This document shows positions 26,544 to 36,121 of a stretch of 64,000 nucleotides of DNA, one piece after another (within the stretch, counting starts at the first letter, position 1; each line of letters opens with the position of its first letter). The position numbers were made by a program, and so were the translations under genes. Source of the stretch: Parendozoicomonas haliclonae. GTDB taxonomy: Bacteria > Pseudomonadota > Gammaproteobacteria > Pseudomonadales > Endozoicomonadaceae. Under the pieces are notes generated by a model. The model worked only from the letters and a program-made list of their open reading frames with translations, was not told the origin of the DNA and ran no database searches. The stretch spans positions 124,001 to 188,000 of the forward strand of contig NZ_FWPT01000010.1 of the NCBI RefSeq assembly GCF_900174585.1. The letters are read 5' to 3'.

Positions 26544-27437
26544 ATGAATGAGCTGCCAGTAAGCGACTCTAGTCTTGTTTTTGATGTCAGTGCCGACAAT
26601 CTGCATACCGAAGTATTGGAGGGCTCCAATACCAAGCCAGTGCTGCTGGATATCTGGGCGGAATGGTGCCAGCCGTGCAAGGCGCAGTTGCCGGTACTGA
26701 TGAAGCTGGTTCAGGAGTATGCCGGTAAGTTTCGTCTGGCCAAGTTGAATGCGGAAGACCCTGATCCACGGGTTCAGCAGCTGGCTCAGCAGTTGATGAT
26801 GCAGCTCGGTGTCCGCAGCATACCAACACTGGTGCTGATTCATGAAGGACGTCCGGTGAAGGTGCTGACCGGTTTGCAGCAGGAAGCGGATCTGCGTGAA
26901 CTGCTGAATGAAGTCACCATGAGCCCTGCGGATCGTATCCAGCAGCAGATCGATGCCCTGATCGAAGCCGGTGAGTCCGGGCAGGCACTGGTTTTGTTGC
27001 AGGAACTGCTGACAGAAGAGCCGGGTAATATGGGCTTGCAGGTGTTGCAGGCGCGTCTGTTGCTGCAATTAGGTCGTATTGATGATGCCCGGATGGTCAT
27101 CAATGCTCTACCGGAGGATGCACCGGGGGCGGAACAGCCACGGGCCAAGCTGGCTTTCCTGGATATGGCCAGTGATATCTCACCGCGTGCCGAGGTGGAA
27201 GCACGTATCCAGCAGGATGAAGCGGATCTGGAGGCGGTTTACCAGATGGCGATTCACCATGTGCTGGCGGATGAAGATGAGGCGGCTTTTGAAGCGCTGT
27301 TAACGATCGTGCGCCGGGATCGCAACTTCCGTGATGATGGCGCCCGCCTGCTGATGCTGAAAATCTTTGATCAGAAGGGTTCGGCCGATCCGCTGGTGCG
27401 CCGTTACCGCAACCGTTTGTTCAGTTTGATGCACTGA
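26544..27437 (+). CDS. cnoX: Thioredoxin-like co-chaperone with TPR domain (CnoX/YbbN)
   Basis: A 297-residue protein: a thioredoxin domain (about 15-125) with the active site WCQPC (C42, C45), then TPR-like helical repeats (about 130-290) in the order seen in E. coli CnoX. CnoX protects proteins from over-oxidation and passes them to DnaK and GroEL. E. coli CnoX has SxxC and no reductase activity; here both cysteines are present, so redox activity is likely, as in Caulobacter-type CnoX. Confidence 0.88.
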   Translation: MNELPVSDSSLVFDVSADNLHTEVLEGSNTKPVLLDIWAEWCQPCKAQLPVLMKLVQEYAGKFRLAKLNAEDPDPRVQQLAQQLMMQLGVRSIPTLVLIHEGRPVKVLTGLQQEADLRELLNEVTMSPADRIQQQIDALIEAGESGQALVLLQELLTEEPGNMGLQVLQARLLLQLGRIDDARMVINALPEDAPGAEQPRAKLAFLDMASDISPRAEVEARIQQDEADLEAVYQMAIHHVLADEDEAAFEALLTIVRRDRNFRDDGARLLMLKIFDQKGSADPLVRRYRNRLFSLMH

Positions 27438-27455
27438 TCAGGGCACTCGTATAAG

Positions 27456-27482
27456 GAAAGCTCAGGCTCAAGCCTGGCTTTC
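27456..27482 (+). terminator. Imperfect hairpin terminator after cnoX
   Basis: GAAAGC and CAGGCT (27456-27468, one bulged T) pair with AGCCTG and GCTTTC (27471-27482) around CA. The T-run after it is poor. The hairpin partly overlaps the decayed barA-tail copy. Confidence 0.5.
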
Positions 27483-27523
27483 TCCTTCCACGATAGACTC
27501 CACGTCGTGTGACGTGTGTTTCC
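27468..27523 (-). pseudogene. Decayed copy of the barA 3' end
   Basis: Read on the minus strand, these bases translate as KHTSHDVESIVEGESQA and stop, nearly the same as the true end of BarA at 28422 (KQTSHDTESIEELESQA and stop). By eye about three quarters of the bases over some 60 bp agree, including the stop codon and a little beyond it. Upstream of this piece the resemblance ends and the frame has no counterpart in barA. It is a leftover 3' fragment, separated from intact barA by the epimerase gene. Confidence 0.75.
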
Positions 27524-27590
27524 ATAAGAAATTAAAAGTGTTGGAGACTCTGTTTCTGGCATTATACTCGCCATTTTTGGGGTGAAGTAA

Positions 27591-28352
27591 ATGTCTAAAT
27601 CGATCCTTATAACTGGAGCGAATGGCAGAGTTGGTTCGGCTTTGGTCGGTTACATTGATAGCCTTGAAAAGCCGTATGCTCTTTGTTTGGCTGATCTGGA
27701 AATTAATGAAGCACGGGGTATTAAGGTCGACGTGAGTGACTTTGCTTCGTGTAAGGCTGCCTGCAAGAATGTTGATACGGTCATCCATTTAGCCGGTGTT
27801 GCATCCCCGGATTCACCGTTTGAACAAGTTTTACCAGTCAATATCGTAGGGACTTACAATATATTTCAGGCGGCGGCTGAATCCGGTGTTAAGCGTGTCA
27901 TCTATGCAAGCAGCGCACAGGCTATAGAAGGATATCCGCTGGATATACAAGTCAAAAGTGATATGCCGGTTCGTCCTAAGAACTTATATGGCGTCAGCAA
28001 AGCATTTGGCGAATCCATAGCAGCATACTATGCCTATCAAAAAAACATAGAATCGATCGCAATCCGAATTGGCGCCTTTGAATATACCCATGAATGGGAT
28101 GAATTAAGCTCTCGGGATTTAAGTGCCTGGGCAGAACCGAGCGATTTGTGTTCGTTAATCGTCAAATGTATAGAGGCTGATCTAACTAACGATCCATTCG
28201 TTATAGCCCATGGTATTTCCGATAATCGATTTAAAAGGCTTGATTTGTCAGAGACAAAAAAGGTTTTAGGGTATGAGCCTGAGTTTGACTCTTTTTGTGA
28301 ATGGGATATTGCTTTTGCGAAAGAGAGTCAGCCAAAGATAACCAAGTCTTAA
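27591..28352 (+). CDS. NAD(P)-dependent epimerase/dehydratase (extended SDR)
   Basis: A 253-residue Rossmann-fold enzyme of the extended short-chain dehydrogenase type. The nucleotide loop is TGANGRVGSA (about residues 8-17), the acidic anchor is LADLE, the Ser is in YASSAQAIEG, and the catalytic YGVSK pair is Tyr and Lys at about 134/138. Size and pattern resemble uronate dehydrogenase and small sugar epimerases; the substrate is not known. It is more A/T-rich and uses codons less like its neighbours. It lies between the intact barA end and a decayed copy of that end, which suggests that it was inserted there. Confidence 0.8.
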   Translation: MSKSILITGANGRVGSALVGYIDSLEKPYALCLADLEINEARGIKVDVSDFASCKAACKNVDTVIHLAGVASPDSPFEQVLPVNIVGTYNIFQAAAESGVKRVIYASSAQAIEGYPLDIQVKSDMPVRPKNLYGVSKAFGESIAAYYAYQKNIESIAIRIGAFEYTHEWDELSSRDLSAWAEPSDLCSLIVKCIEADLTNDPFVIAHGISDNRFKRLDLSETKKVLGYEPEFDSFCEWDIAFAKESQPKITKS

Positions 28353-28376
28353 AGTTATAGGCATTCAAGTGTTGTC

Positions 28377-28408
28377 AGTGGCTCCCTCGTTTCTGCATGG
28401 GAGCCACT
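28377..28408. terminator. Bidirectional terminator-like hairpin between the epimerase gene and barA
   Basis: A perfect 10-bp stem (28377-28386 with 28399-28408) around a 12-nt loop, in the gap between two convergent genes. Short T-rich sequence follows on the plus strand. Confidence 0.65.
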
Positions 28409-28421
28409 ATTTAGCCAAGGC

Positions 28422-31226
28422 TCAGGCCTGACTTTCCAGTTCCTCAATTGATTCGGTGTCGTGTGATGTTTGTTTATCCTGCCGTGCCGGCATAAAGCGA
28501 GCCTGCCAGATCAGCAGGCGATCAATCTCCTGATTCAATACGTGAATTGAATCTTCAAGCTCCGACAGCTTTTTCTTCTTCAAGAGTATTTCTGATTCCC
28601 GACAGGCGTCACGGAGATCCGGCACGCCACAGTAACGGGCGGCACCATGGAGCTTATGTATAACTTCCTGTAGCTCGACAAAATGTTCCTGTTGATGAAG
28701 GGCGGCAATGCTTTCACGGTTTTCCGGCAGGGTTTCCAGAATCATAGACAGCAACTCTTCTGCCAGAGCCTTGCGCCCGCCTGCCAGGGTGATGCCTTCT
28801 TCCATATCAACCGGGCTGGATGATGTTGTCCCCGCTTTCTGTTGTTTCTCGTCGGCGGATGAATCGCCTGGAAACAGTGAAAGGGTCTGACCTGCTGACA
28901 GTGGCTGTGTCCAATGGCTGATAGTGTGTAATAACTGTTGCTCACTGACTGGTTTGGTGAGGTAGGCGTCGAAGTCCTCTTCCAGCAGCCGGGACTTCTC
29001 GTCCATCATCGCGTGTGCTGTCAGGGCAATAATGGGGATATTCTTTTCACCCTGTTCCTGCTGTCGAATTTTCTGGCAGGCTTCGACACCGTTCATGCCT
29101 GGCATCTGGATATCCATAAAGATCAGATCGTAGTCGTGTTGCTGGGCGTATTCGACCGCCTTGTATCCGGAGTTGGCGGTATCCACTTGCACGCCCAGGT
29201 CTTCGAGCATGATTTTTAACAGCTTCAGGTTGGGCGGGTTGTCATCCACCGCCAGAATGCGGGTGTCGTTTGATAGCTCTTGTGGTGTCTGCTCCGGTTT
29301 CTGGGTGCAATCTACCTGATCTTCTCCAAACAGCGTGCAAAGGCTTTCCAGCAACTGTTCCTGCATAAGCGGGAAGGGAAGTATCCGGGTGTTGGTGCCG
29401 GTGAGATAATTTAAATCTTCAATATGTTGCGGATCACCCAGCAAAAGCAAGCGGGCATTGGTGTCTATATAAGGTGCGACTTCAGTAATGGTGGATTGGC
29501 TGTCTTCCTGATGAACGCCAACCACAAACAGTGAGGCCTGCTTAAGAATGCTGAGCCGTGAGCTGTTAAACATGGAGTCGGTGTCCAGGCAGTGAGGTTC
29601 AAATCCCAGATCTTCCAGTTGGCGAACAATAGCCAGTCGGGACCACTCCCTGGGCTCGCAAACAATGGCAATACCTGACAGGTGATCCGTTCTGGTGCTT
29701 TGGTGAAGGGCTTCACTCTTATGGTCGATAGCGAGATTGGCCGTAAACCAGAAGCAGCTGCCTTCACCGGCATGGCTGGTAAAGTCAATTTCTCCCTGCA
29801 TCTGGGCCACCAGGTTTTTGCAGATCACCAGTCCCAGACCAGTGCCGTCGCGGTTACGGCTCAGGGAGGAATCAACCTGGGAGAAGGCCTGGAACAGTTT
29901 GTGGCCTTCAGTATCGGAGATGCCAATGCCAGTGTCTTTTACCGAGATTCTCAGTTCAGCCATCTCGTTCCGCTTTTGAATACAGTTCACTTCAATGGCA
30001 ACAGAGCCCTGCTCGGTAAATTTAATAGCGTTGCTAAGAAGGTTGGAAATGACCTGCTTCAGACGATTGCTGTCGCCCAACAAGAAGACCGGGGTGCCGG
30101 GGTAGAACACTGTCGCCAGTTCCAGTTTTTTCTCCTGGGCGCTGGGACTGTTCATGGCCAGCGCTTCATCGACGACAGTGCGCAGGTTAAAGGGTGCATG
30201 TTCCAGATGCAGTTTTCCCGCTTCAATCTTGGAGAAGTCGAGAATGTCGGAAATAATTGCTTTCAGGCACTCGGCAGAGGTTTGCAGGGTGCGTAAGTGT
30301 TCGCGCTGGAGGCTTTCCAGCTGGGTTTTTTCCAGCAGTCCGCAGTAGCCGACAATGCTGTTGAGTGGTGTGTGCATTTCATGGCTGATATTAGCCAGAA
30401 ACATGGATTTACTCTGGCTGGCCTCAATGGCGTTTTTGCGGGAGATATCCAGCTCGGCATTTTTTAGCTCCAGCGTTTCCATATTTTGCTGGATTTCTGC
30501 CGCAGCCCGCTCTACCTCATCTTTCATATCCCGATAACGAATCTGCATGCGGGCCAGCAGGTGATTGAGGTGCCGCTTCAGGGGGACAAAGTCATTGTTG
30601 CTATCGGCTGGCAGGCGCATTTGCAGATTGTAGAGATCCAGCTGGCCGATCTGGGACGTAATACGCTCCAGTGGGAAAGACAGGCTGTTGGCCAGACGCA
30701 ACAGGGCAATCGTAGCCAGCATTAATGAAAGCACTGAGATAGTGATAATGATCAGCAGCCACTGATAACGGCTCAGCAGAATTTCCTGTTTGTTAAAGCC
30801 TGCCTCAAGCCAGAGTGCAGGCGCTGACTCACCAGTCGATACCGGTACGGTGATCAGCAGATGGTCATCTAGGTCAACGACATAGCTTCTTGTTTGTGGG
30901 GAGGCTATCGCTGGCAGCATTGGGATGCCTGATTCAAACAGGGCGTTGTCACCTTCATCAGTGATGCGCAGGCTTTCCATGCCTTTCAGCTGTAGAGAGG
31001 TGCGCAGGATGGTCTGGGTCAGCTCTTTATCATTATGGCTGAGCGAGTGAGAGATGATCAGGGCGAGTTGCTTGCTGTTAATCAGCGACTGTTGTTCAAA
31101 GTCAGCCTTAGTCTGGAAGAAGGCCAAAATGCCGGAGAGCAGGCAGAGGGTAATGGTCAGCAGGGCAACGGGAATCAGGCCGGCTCGTAAAACCCGGTTC
31201 TTAAGACCCTTGTACATGTTATGCAT
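28422..31226 (-). CDS. barA: Hybrid sensor histidine kinase BarA/GacS
   Basis: A 934-residue tripartite sensor kinase. Domains in order: two membrane helices (about 14-36 and 155-178) around a periplasmic sensor; a HAMP linker; HisKA with phosphorylated H282 (NISHEMHTPL); an ATPase domain with GTGLGL; a degenerate receiver; a receiver with D705 (FMDIQMPGMNG); and an HPt domain with H860 (KLHGAARYCG). It acts with UvrY/GacA on the Csr/Rsm small-RNA circuit in gammaproteobacteria. Its neighbours cysM-rlmD-relA-mazG are the same as around gacS in Pseudomonas, which supports the name. Its last 17 residues are duplicated at 27468-27523. Confidence 0.92.
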   Translation of the reverse strand: MHNMYKGLKNRVLRAGLIPVALLTITLCLLSGILAFFQTKADFEQQSLINSKQLALIISHSLSHNDKELTQTILRTSLQLKGMESLRITDEGDNALFESGIPMLPAIASPQTRSYVVDLDDHLLITVPVSTGESAPALWLEAGFNKQEILLSRYQWLLIIITISVLSLMLATIALLRLANSLSFPLERITSQIGQLDLYNLQMRLPADSNNDFVPLKRHLNHLLARMQIRYRDMKDEVERAAAEIQQNMETLELKNAELDISRKNAIEASQSKSMFLANISHEMHTPLNSIVGYCGLLEKTQLESLQREHLRTLQTSAECLKAIISDILDFSKIEAGKLHLEHAPFNLRTVVDEALAMNSPSAQEKKLELATVFYPGTPVFLLGDSNRLKQVISNLLSNAIKFTEQGSVAIEVNCIQKRNEMAELRISVKDTGIGISDTEGHKLFQAFSQVDSSLSRNRDGTGLGLVICKNLVAQMQGEIDFTSHAGEGSCFWFTANLAIDHKSEALHQSTRTDHLSGIAIVCEPREWSRLAIVRQLEDLGFEPHCLDTDSMFNSSRLSILKQASLFVVGVHQEDSQSTITEVAPYIDTNARLLLLGDPQHIEDLNYLTGTNTRILPFPLMQEQLLESLCTLFGEDQVDCTQKPEQTPQELSNDTRILAVDDNPPNLKLLKIMLEDLGVQVDTANSGYKAVEYAQQHDYDLIFMDIQMPGMNGVEACQKIRQQEQGEKNIPIIALTAHAMMDEKSRLLEEDFDAYLTKPVSEQQLLHTISHWTQPLSAGQTLSLFPGDSSADEKQQKAGTTSSSPVDMEEGITLAGGRKALAEELLSMILETLPENRESIAALHQQEHFVELQEVIHKLHGAARYCGVPDLRDACRESEILLKKKKLSELEDSIHVLNQEIDRLLIWQARFMPARQDKQTSHDTESIEELESQA

Positions 31227-31379
31227 GTGGGGATGAGTGCCTGTTTATTATTCTTTGCGTTTCTATCGTTATGAAAAACCAGTATACAGATCTTTCAGTG
31301 CATACCGGTACTATACCCAAAACAGAATAACGAAAACGGATGCTGGAATGTCCAACGTCGTAGAATATAGAGAACAGTG

Positions 31380-32309
31380 ATGAATAATAACGGGCTTACA
31401 GGCAAAGATGCTGGTATTGCTTATCCCACTATTGAATCCCTGATCGGTATGACACCGCTGGTGCGTCTGCAGCGTATGGGCAGTCGTGATCGTAATAATG
31501 TGCTGTTGCTGAAGCTGGAAGGGCAGAACCCGGCCGGATCCGTTAAGGATCGTCCGGCACTCTCGATGATTCAGCGTGCAGAAGAGAGTGGTCGTATAAA
31601 ACCCGGCGATACCCTGATTGAGGCGACCAGTGGTAACACGGGCATAGCTCTGGCGATGGTGGCGGCCATCCGTGGTTATCGGATGGTGCTGATTATGCCA
31701 GACCATATGAGTCATGAGCGTAAAGCGGCGATGTCTGCTTATGGTGCAGAGCTGGTGCTGGTGTCCAAAGAAGAGGGCATGGAAGGTGCACGGGATCTGG
31801 CGCTGGCGATGGAAGCGCGCGGTGAAGGCTTGGTGTTGAACCAGTTTGCCAACAGTGATAATCCGTTTGCCCATGTGCAGGGGACCGGCCCGGAAATCTG
31901 GCAGCAGACCCAGGGGCAGGTGACACACTTTATCAGTGCCATGGGAACAACCGGCACTATTATGGGGACCTCGGAGTATCTGAAAAGTCAGTCTCCTTCG
32001 ATTGAGATTATTGGATTGCAGCCCGCTGACGGAGCCAGCATCCCCGGTATTCGCCGCTGGCCTAAGGAATATCTGCCGGCTATCTATGATGCCGCTCGTG
32101 TGGATCGGGTTATGGATATCGCCCAGGCGAGTGCCGAGGTCACCATGCGGCGGCTGGCCAAAGAAGAAGGTATCTTCTGTGGAGTGTCCTCAGGTGGTGC
32201 TGTTTCGGCTGCGCTTGAACTGGATCAACAGGTTCGTAATGCCACCATCGTGACCATTATCTGTGACCGTGGCGACCGCTATCTTTCCACCGGTGTTTTT
32301 GAATCCTGA
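31380..32309 (+). CDS. cysM: Cysteine synthase B
   Basis: A 309-residue PLP enzyme that makes cysteine from O-acetylserine and sulfide or thiosulfate. Visible are the PLP-lysine block NPAGSVKDRPALSMI, the substrate loop EATSGNTGIALAM, GTTGTIMGTSEYL, and GVSSGGAVSAAL near the end. The CysM-type features (short C-terminus, RRWPKEYLPAIYD) favour CysM over CysK. ATG 31380 is preferred; GTG 31377 is directly before it. It is divergent from barA, the usual arrangement. Confidence 0.93.
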   Translation: MNNNGLTGKDAGIAYPTIESLIGMTPLVRLQRMGSRDRNNVLLLKLEGQNPAGSVKDRPALSMIQRAEESGRIKPGDTLIEATSGNTGIALAMVAAIRGYRMVLIMPDHMSHERKAAMSAYGAELVLVSKEEGMEGARDLALAMEARGEGLVLNQFANSDNPFAHVQGTGPEIWQQTQGQVTHFISAMGTTGTIMGTSEYLKSQSPSIEIIGLQPADGASIPGIRRWPKEYLPAIYDAARVDRVMDIAQASAEVTMRRLAKEEGIFCGVSSGGAVSAALELDQQVRNATIVTIICDRGDRYLSTGVFES

Positions 32310-32406
32310 GCGAGTTGGACTGTCACAGCATCAGCGATTGCATACAGGGGCGCAATGAGCAGGTAAAATAGAGCGTTTTACCGGTAGTGTATTACGGCCC
32401 CTTTTC

Positions 32407-33762
32407 ATGCAGATTAAACGTAAAAATCCACCCCGTACGGTACGGTCTTCCCGCGCTGGTGCAGTGCCTGCGGAAGTGACAATTGAGTCGCTGGCTCATG
32501 ATGGCCGTGGCATTGTCAAAGAGCACGGGCGGGTGATGCTGGTGGAAGGTGCTGTACCGGGTGATAAAGTTAAAATCCGGATCGTGAACCAGACCACCAA
32601 ACGTATTGATGCGGCGGTCAGCAAGGTGATCGAGCCATCCGCCGATCGGGTTGCGCCGCCTTGCCCATGGTTTGATCAATGTGGTGGCTGCAATATGCAG
32701 CATATCCGCAGCGAAGCTCTGCTGGGCATTAAGCAGGACATCGTCCTGGGGCAGTTGCAGCGTCTGGCTGGACTGGCCCCGGAGTCTCTGGAAGCCCCGC
32801 TGGTGAGTGAGCCATTCGGTTACCGCTCCCGGGCGCGTCTGGCGGTGCGCTGGTGGAACGGTCAGGTTCACTTTGGTTTCCGGGCGGCAGGCAGCAAGGA
32901 TATTGTCTCGATCGGGGAATGTCTGGTGCTGGCTCCTGAGCTCTCGGCTTTGATTGCGCCTTTGCGTGAGGTGCTGGAATCCTCTAAAAACCGGAAAATT
33001 ATTTCCCATATCGAACTGGCCAAGGCCGATAATGGCACGGCAGTGTTGCTGCGGCTTGTTGGTACTATGCCGGAAGTGGATCGTGAGCGCTGGCAGGTGC
33101 TGGCTATGGAACGCCAGCTGCACCTTTATATGCAGACCGATTCATCGGCGGTTTCCATGACTTGTATCCATGCACCGGATGGATCGGATAGCTTACGCTA
33201 TGAACTCCCTGAGCAGGGGTTGACTCTGGCGTTTCAGCCAATTGATTTTACCCAGGTCAACCCGGAAATTAACCAGAAGATGGTAAGCCAGGCTCTGGAG
33301 TGGCTGGCGCTTAAACCTTCTGAGCAGGTGCTTGATCTGTTCTGCGGTATGGGTAACTTTACCCTGCCTCTGGCCCGGCAGTGCCGGGAAGCTGTTGGGG
33401 TGGAAGGCGTGATGGCACTGGTTGAACGGGGCCGGATGAACGCCGTCGCCAATGGCATGGATAATGCTTCTTTTGAACAGGCGGATCTGGCTGCTGAACC
33501 AGGTCGCCGGGTCTGGATGAGTCGCGTTTATGATGCGATGCTGCTGGACCCACCCAGAACCGGTGCGCTGGAAATTCTCCAGCAGATGGTGAACGCTTTG
33601 CCTTCCCGGATACTCTACGTATCCTGTAATCCGGCGACCCTGGCCCGTGATGCAGGCTTTTTGAGGGAGCAGGGATATCGGCTGGCCCGGTTCGGGATTA
33701 TGGATATGTTCCCACAGACCACCCATGTTGAAAGTATGGGGCTGTTCGTTCGGGGGAACTGA
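32407..33762 (+). CDS. rlmD: 23S rRNA (uracil(1939)-C5)-methyltransferase
   Basis: A 451-residue enzyme. It has an N-terminal TRAM domain (VTIESLAHDGRGIVKEHGRVMLVEGAVPGD), an iron-sulfur cluster motif (CPWFDQCGGCNMQH), a SAM fold with LDLFCGMGNFTLPLA, and a catalytic block LDPPRTGALE with the nucleophilic Cys in YVSCNPATLARD. It lies between cysM and relA, a conserved order. Confidence 0.94.
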   Translation: MQIKRKNPPRTVRSSRAGAVPAEVTIESLAHDGRGIVKEHGRVMLVEGAVPGDKVKIRIVNQTTKRIDAAVSKVIEPSADRVAPPCPWFDQCGGCNMQHIRSEALLGIKQDIVLGQLQRLAGLAPESLEAPLVSEPFGYRSRARLAVRWWNGQVHFGFRAAGSKDIVSIGECLVLAPELSALIAPLREVLESSKNRKIISHIELAKADNGTAVLLRLVGTMPEVDRERWQVLAMERQLHLYMQTDSSAVSMTCIHAPDGSDSLRYELPEQGLTLAFQPIDFTQVNPEINQKMVSQALEWLALKPSEQVLDLFCGMGNFTLPLARQCREAVGVEGVMALVERGRMNAVANGMDNASFEQADLAAEPGRRVWMSRVYDAMLLDPPRTGALEILQQMVNALPSRILYVSCNPATLARDAGFLREQGYRLARFGIMDMFPQTTHVESMGLFVRGN

Positions 33763-33794
33763 CAAGCATAAGCTTCAGGGAACAATGAAAAGCG

Positions 33795-33818
33795 GGCAGG
33801 GGCTGCAGAGCTCCTGCC
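33795..33818. other. Hairpin between rlmD and relA
   Basis: A 10-bp stem with one G-U pair (33795-33804 with 33809-33818) and a GCAG loop. No T-run follows. It lies in the leader of relA and could affect stability or translation of the transcript. Confidence 0.4.
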
Positions 33819-33850
33819 GTAGATATAAGCAGAGGTTGAACTGAATACCC

Positions 33851-36106
33851 ATGGTCAAGGTACGTGATGACCATCCCATAATGGCGGATGGCTCGATTGA
33901 TATACCTTCCTGGCTGGCAAGGCTGAAATCTTTCGTTACTTTGAAAGATGAGCAGCAGCTGCTGGATGCCTGCGAGATGGTGCAGCGGGCGGCGACCGTG
34001 CCTGGCAAACCCAGTGAATGGTCCGAGACCGAGAGCCTGATGGCGATCGGTCTGCAAATGGCGGATATTCTGGCCGAGCTGAAGCTCGATCAGGCTTCGC
34101 TGGTGGCTGCCGTACTGTATCGTTCCGTGCGTGAACACCGTATCACCCTGGAAGAGGTGAAGGAAAAATTTGGCTCTGAAATAGCCCGTCTGGTGAAGGG
34201 CGTTCAGGGGATGGCGGTTATCAGCGCCATCCAGAATCCGACCCGCACCCAGGTACTGGGCCAGCAGCAGGATCAGCTGGAAAAAGTCCGCAAAATGCTG
34301 GTCTCCATTGTTGATGATGTTCGGGTGGCCCTGATCAAGCTGGCAGAGCGAACCTGTGCAATCCGGGCGGTGAAGAATGCTGACAAAGAGCGTCGGCAGC
34401 GTGTAGCTCGGGAAGTTTTTGAGATCTATGCCCCGCTGGCTCACCGTCTGGGCATCGGTTATATCAAATGGGAGCTGGAGGATCTGGCGTTCCGCTACCT
34501 CAAGCCCCAGGATTATAAAAAGATTGCCCGGCTGCTGGATGAGCGCCGTGTGGACCGTGAGCAGTACATTCAGGATGTGATGCAGAAGGTGCGGGATTCG
34601 CTTGCCGCTTCCGGTATTCATGCCGAAGTCAGCGGGCGGGTGAAGCATATCTACAGCATCTGGCGGAAGATGAAGCGCAAGGGCGTGGAATTCCGCGAGC
34701 TGTACGATATCCGCGCCATGCGTATCTATGTGAATGAGGTGCAGGAGTGTTACGCTGCCCTTGGTCTGGTGCACTCGCTCTGGAACCATATCCCCAAAGA
34801 GTTTGACGACTATATCGCCACGCCTAAGGAGAATGGTTACCAGTCCCTGCACACTGCAGTACTCGGCCCACAGGGTAAGACGCTGGAAGTGCAGATTCGT
34901 ACCCACTCGATGCACGAAGAGGCGGAACTCGGTGTCTGTGCCCACTGGAAATACAAGGGCACAGATACCAAAAACGAGAGTGACAGTTACGAAGCCAAAC
35001 TCAACTGGCTGCGTCAGGTGCTGGAGTGGCAGGAAGAGATTGGTCAGGGCATGGAAGAACTGGCCGACCAGTGGCATCTCGATGTTGAGCCGGACCGGGT
35101 CTATGTGTTTACCAAAGATGGTCACGTGGTCGATCTGCCGATTGGTGCCACACCAGTCGACTTTGCCTACCGTGTTCATACCGAGGTAGGTAACAAGTGT
35201 CGTGGTGCAAAAGTCGGTGGACGTATTGTTCCCCTGAACAGTGCGCTGAAGACCGGTGACCAGATTGAAATCCTGACGGCGTCCAACGCTTCCCCTAGCC
35301 GGGACTGGTTGAACTCGAATCTGGGTTATGTCCGTACCAGTCGTGCGCGGGCCAAGATTGTCAGCTGGTTCCGTCTGCAGGATCGTGATTCCAACATCGC
35401 CGCCGGCCGCCATATGCTGGAAGCCGAACTTAAACGTCTGGCCATTGTCGGCGTGAAGCTTGATGAGTTGGCCGAAAGCATGAAGCTGCAGGATGCAGAG
35501 GAGCTGCTGGCCAAGGTCGGTTCCGGTGATCTGCGTCTGCTGCAGGCTGTGCATGCCGCGCAGCGTCTGGTGGAACCGCCGGTTGATGAAACGGCATTTG
35601 AATTCAAGACCCGTCCGGTCAGCAAGAAGCGCAAAGACAGCGATATTATTGTTGAAGGTGTGGGTAACCTGATGACCCAGATGGCTAACTGCTGTCAGCC
35701 GGTGCCGGGTGATCCGATTATGGGTTACATCACGCTGGGGCGTGGTGTCTCCATTCACCGTTCCGACTGCAGCAACGCTCTGCAACTGCGTGAGCAGGAG
35801 CCGGATCGGGTGATTGAAGTGCATTGGGGTCACAAGCATGAAAGTACCTATCCGGTACGGATTGCGATTCTCGCTTATGATCGTCCGGGACTGCTGCGGG
35901 ATATTACCGTGGTGGTGGCGAACGAGAAGGTCAATGTGATTGGTCTGAATACCCAGACCAATACCAATGACAATATGGCCACCATGTCCCTGGATCTGGA
36001 GATTTCCAGTCTGGATACTTTGGGTCGGGTGCTGGCAAAAATTAATCAGCTGCCGAACGTGCTGGATGTCCACCGTGACAACAGCGCCGTACCGGCTTCA
36101 GCATAA
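33851..36106 (+). CDS. relA: GTP pyrophosphokinase RelA
   Basis: A 751-residue stringent-response enzyme that makes (p)ppGpp at stalled ribosomes. Domains in order: an inactive HD-like domain lacking the metal motif, a synthetase domain with YDIRAMRIYV and ENGYQSLHTAVLGP, a TGS domain (VYVFTKDGHVVDLPIGATPVDFAY), a zinc-finger/CC region with CCQPVPGDPIMGYITLGRGVSIHR, and a C-terminal ACT domain. E. coli RelA is 744 residues. mazG follows after 15 bp. Confidence 0.96.
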   Translation: MVKVRDDHPIMADGSIDIPSWLARLKSFVTLKDEQQLLDACEMVQRAATVPGKPSEWSETESLMAIGLQMADILAELKLDQASLVAAVLYRSVREHRITLEEVKEKFGSEIARLVKGVQGMAVISAIQNPTRTQVLGQQQDQLEKVRKMLVSIVDDVRVALIKLAERTCAIRAVKNADKERRQRVAREVFEIYAPLAHRLGIGYIKWELEDLAFRYLKPQDYKKIARLLDERRVDREQYIQDVMQKVRDSLAASGIHAEVSGRVKHIYSIWRKMKRKGVEFRELYDIRAMRIYVNEVQECYAALGLVHSLWNHIPKEFDDYIATPKENGYQSLHTAVLGPQGKTLEVQIRTHSMHEEAELGVCAHWKYKGTDTKNESDSYEAKLNWLRQVLEWQEEIGQGMEELADQWHLDVEPDRVYVFTKDGHVVDLPIGATPVDFAYRVHTEVGNKCRGAKVGGRIVPLNSALKTGDQIEILTASNASPSRDWLNSNLGYVRTSRARAKIVSWFRLQDRDSNIAAGRHMLEAELKRLAIVGVKLDELAESMKLQDAEELLAKVGSGDLRLLQAVHAAQRLVEPPVDETAFEFKTRPVSKKRKDSDIIVEGVGNLMTQMANCCQPVPGDPIMGYITLGRGVSIHRSDCSNALQLREQEPDRVIEVHWGHKHESTYPVRIAILAYDRPGLLRDITVVVANEKVNVIGLNTQTNTNDNMATMSLDLEISSLDTLGRVLAKINQLPNVLDVHRDNSAVPASA

Positions 36107-36121
36107 GCACAAGGTTTTCGT

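Noticed and set aside
27468-27788. 106-codon minus-strand frame ending in the barA-like tail
   Set aside because: Only the last 17 codons resemble barA; the rest runs antisense through the start of the epimerase gene. It is treated as a gene remnant, not a gene.
33698-36073. Open frame of 791 codons on the minus strand, antisense to relA
   Set aside because: It lies entirely opposite a certain relA gene, its protein is His/Gln/Asn-rich in the way typical of antisense shadow frames, and it has no recognisable motif.
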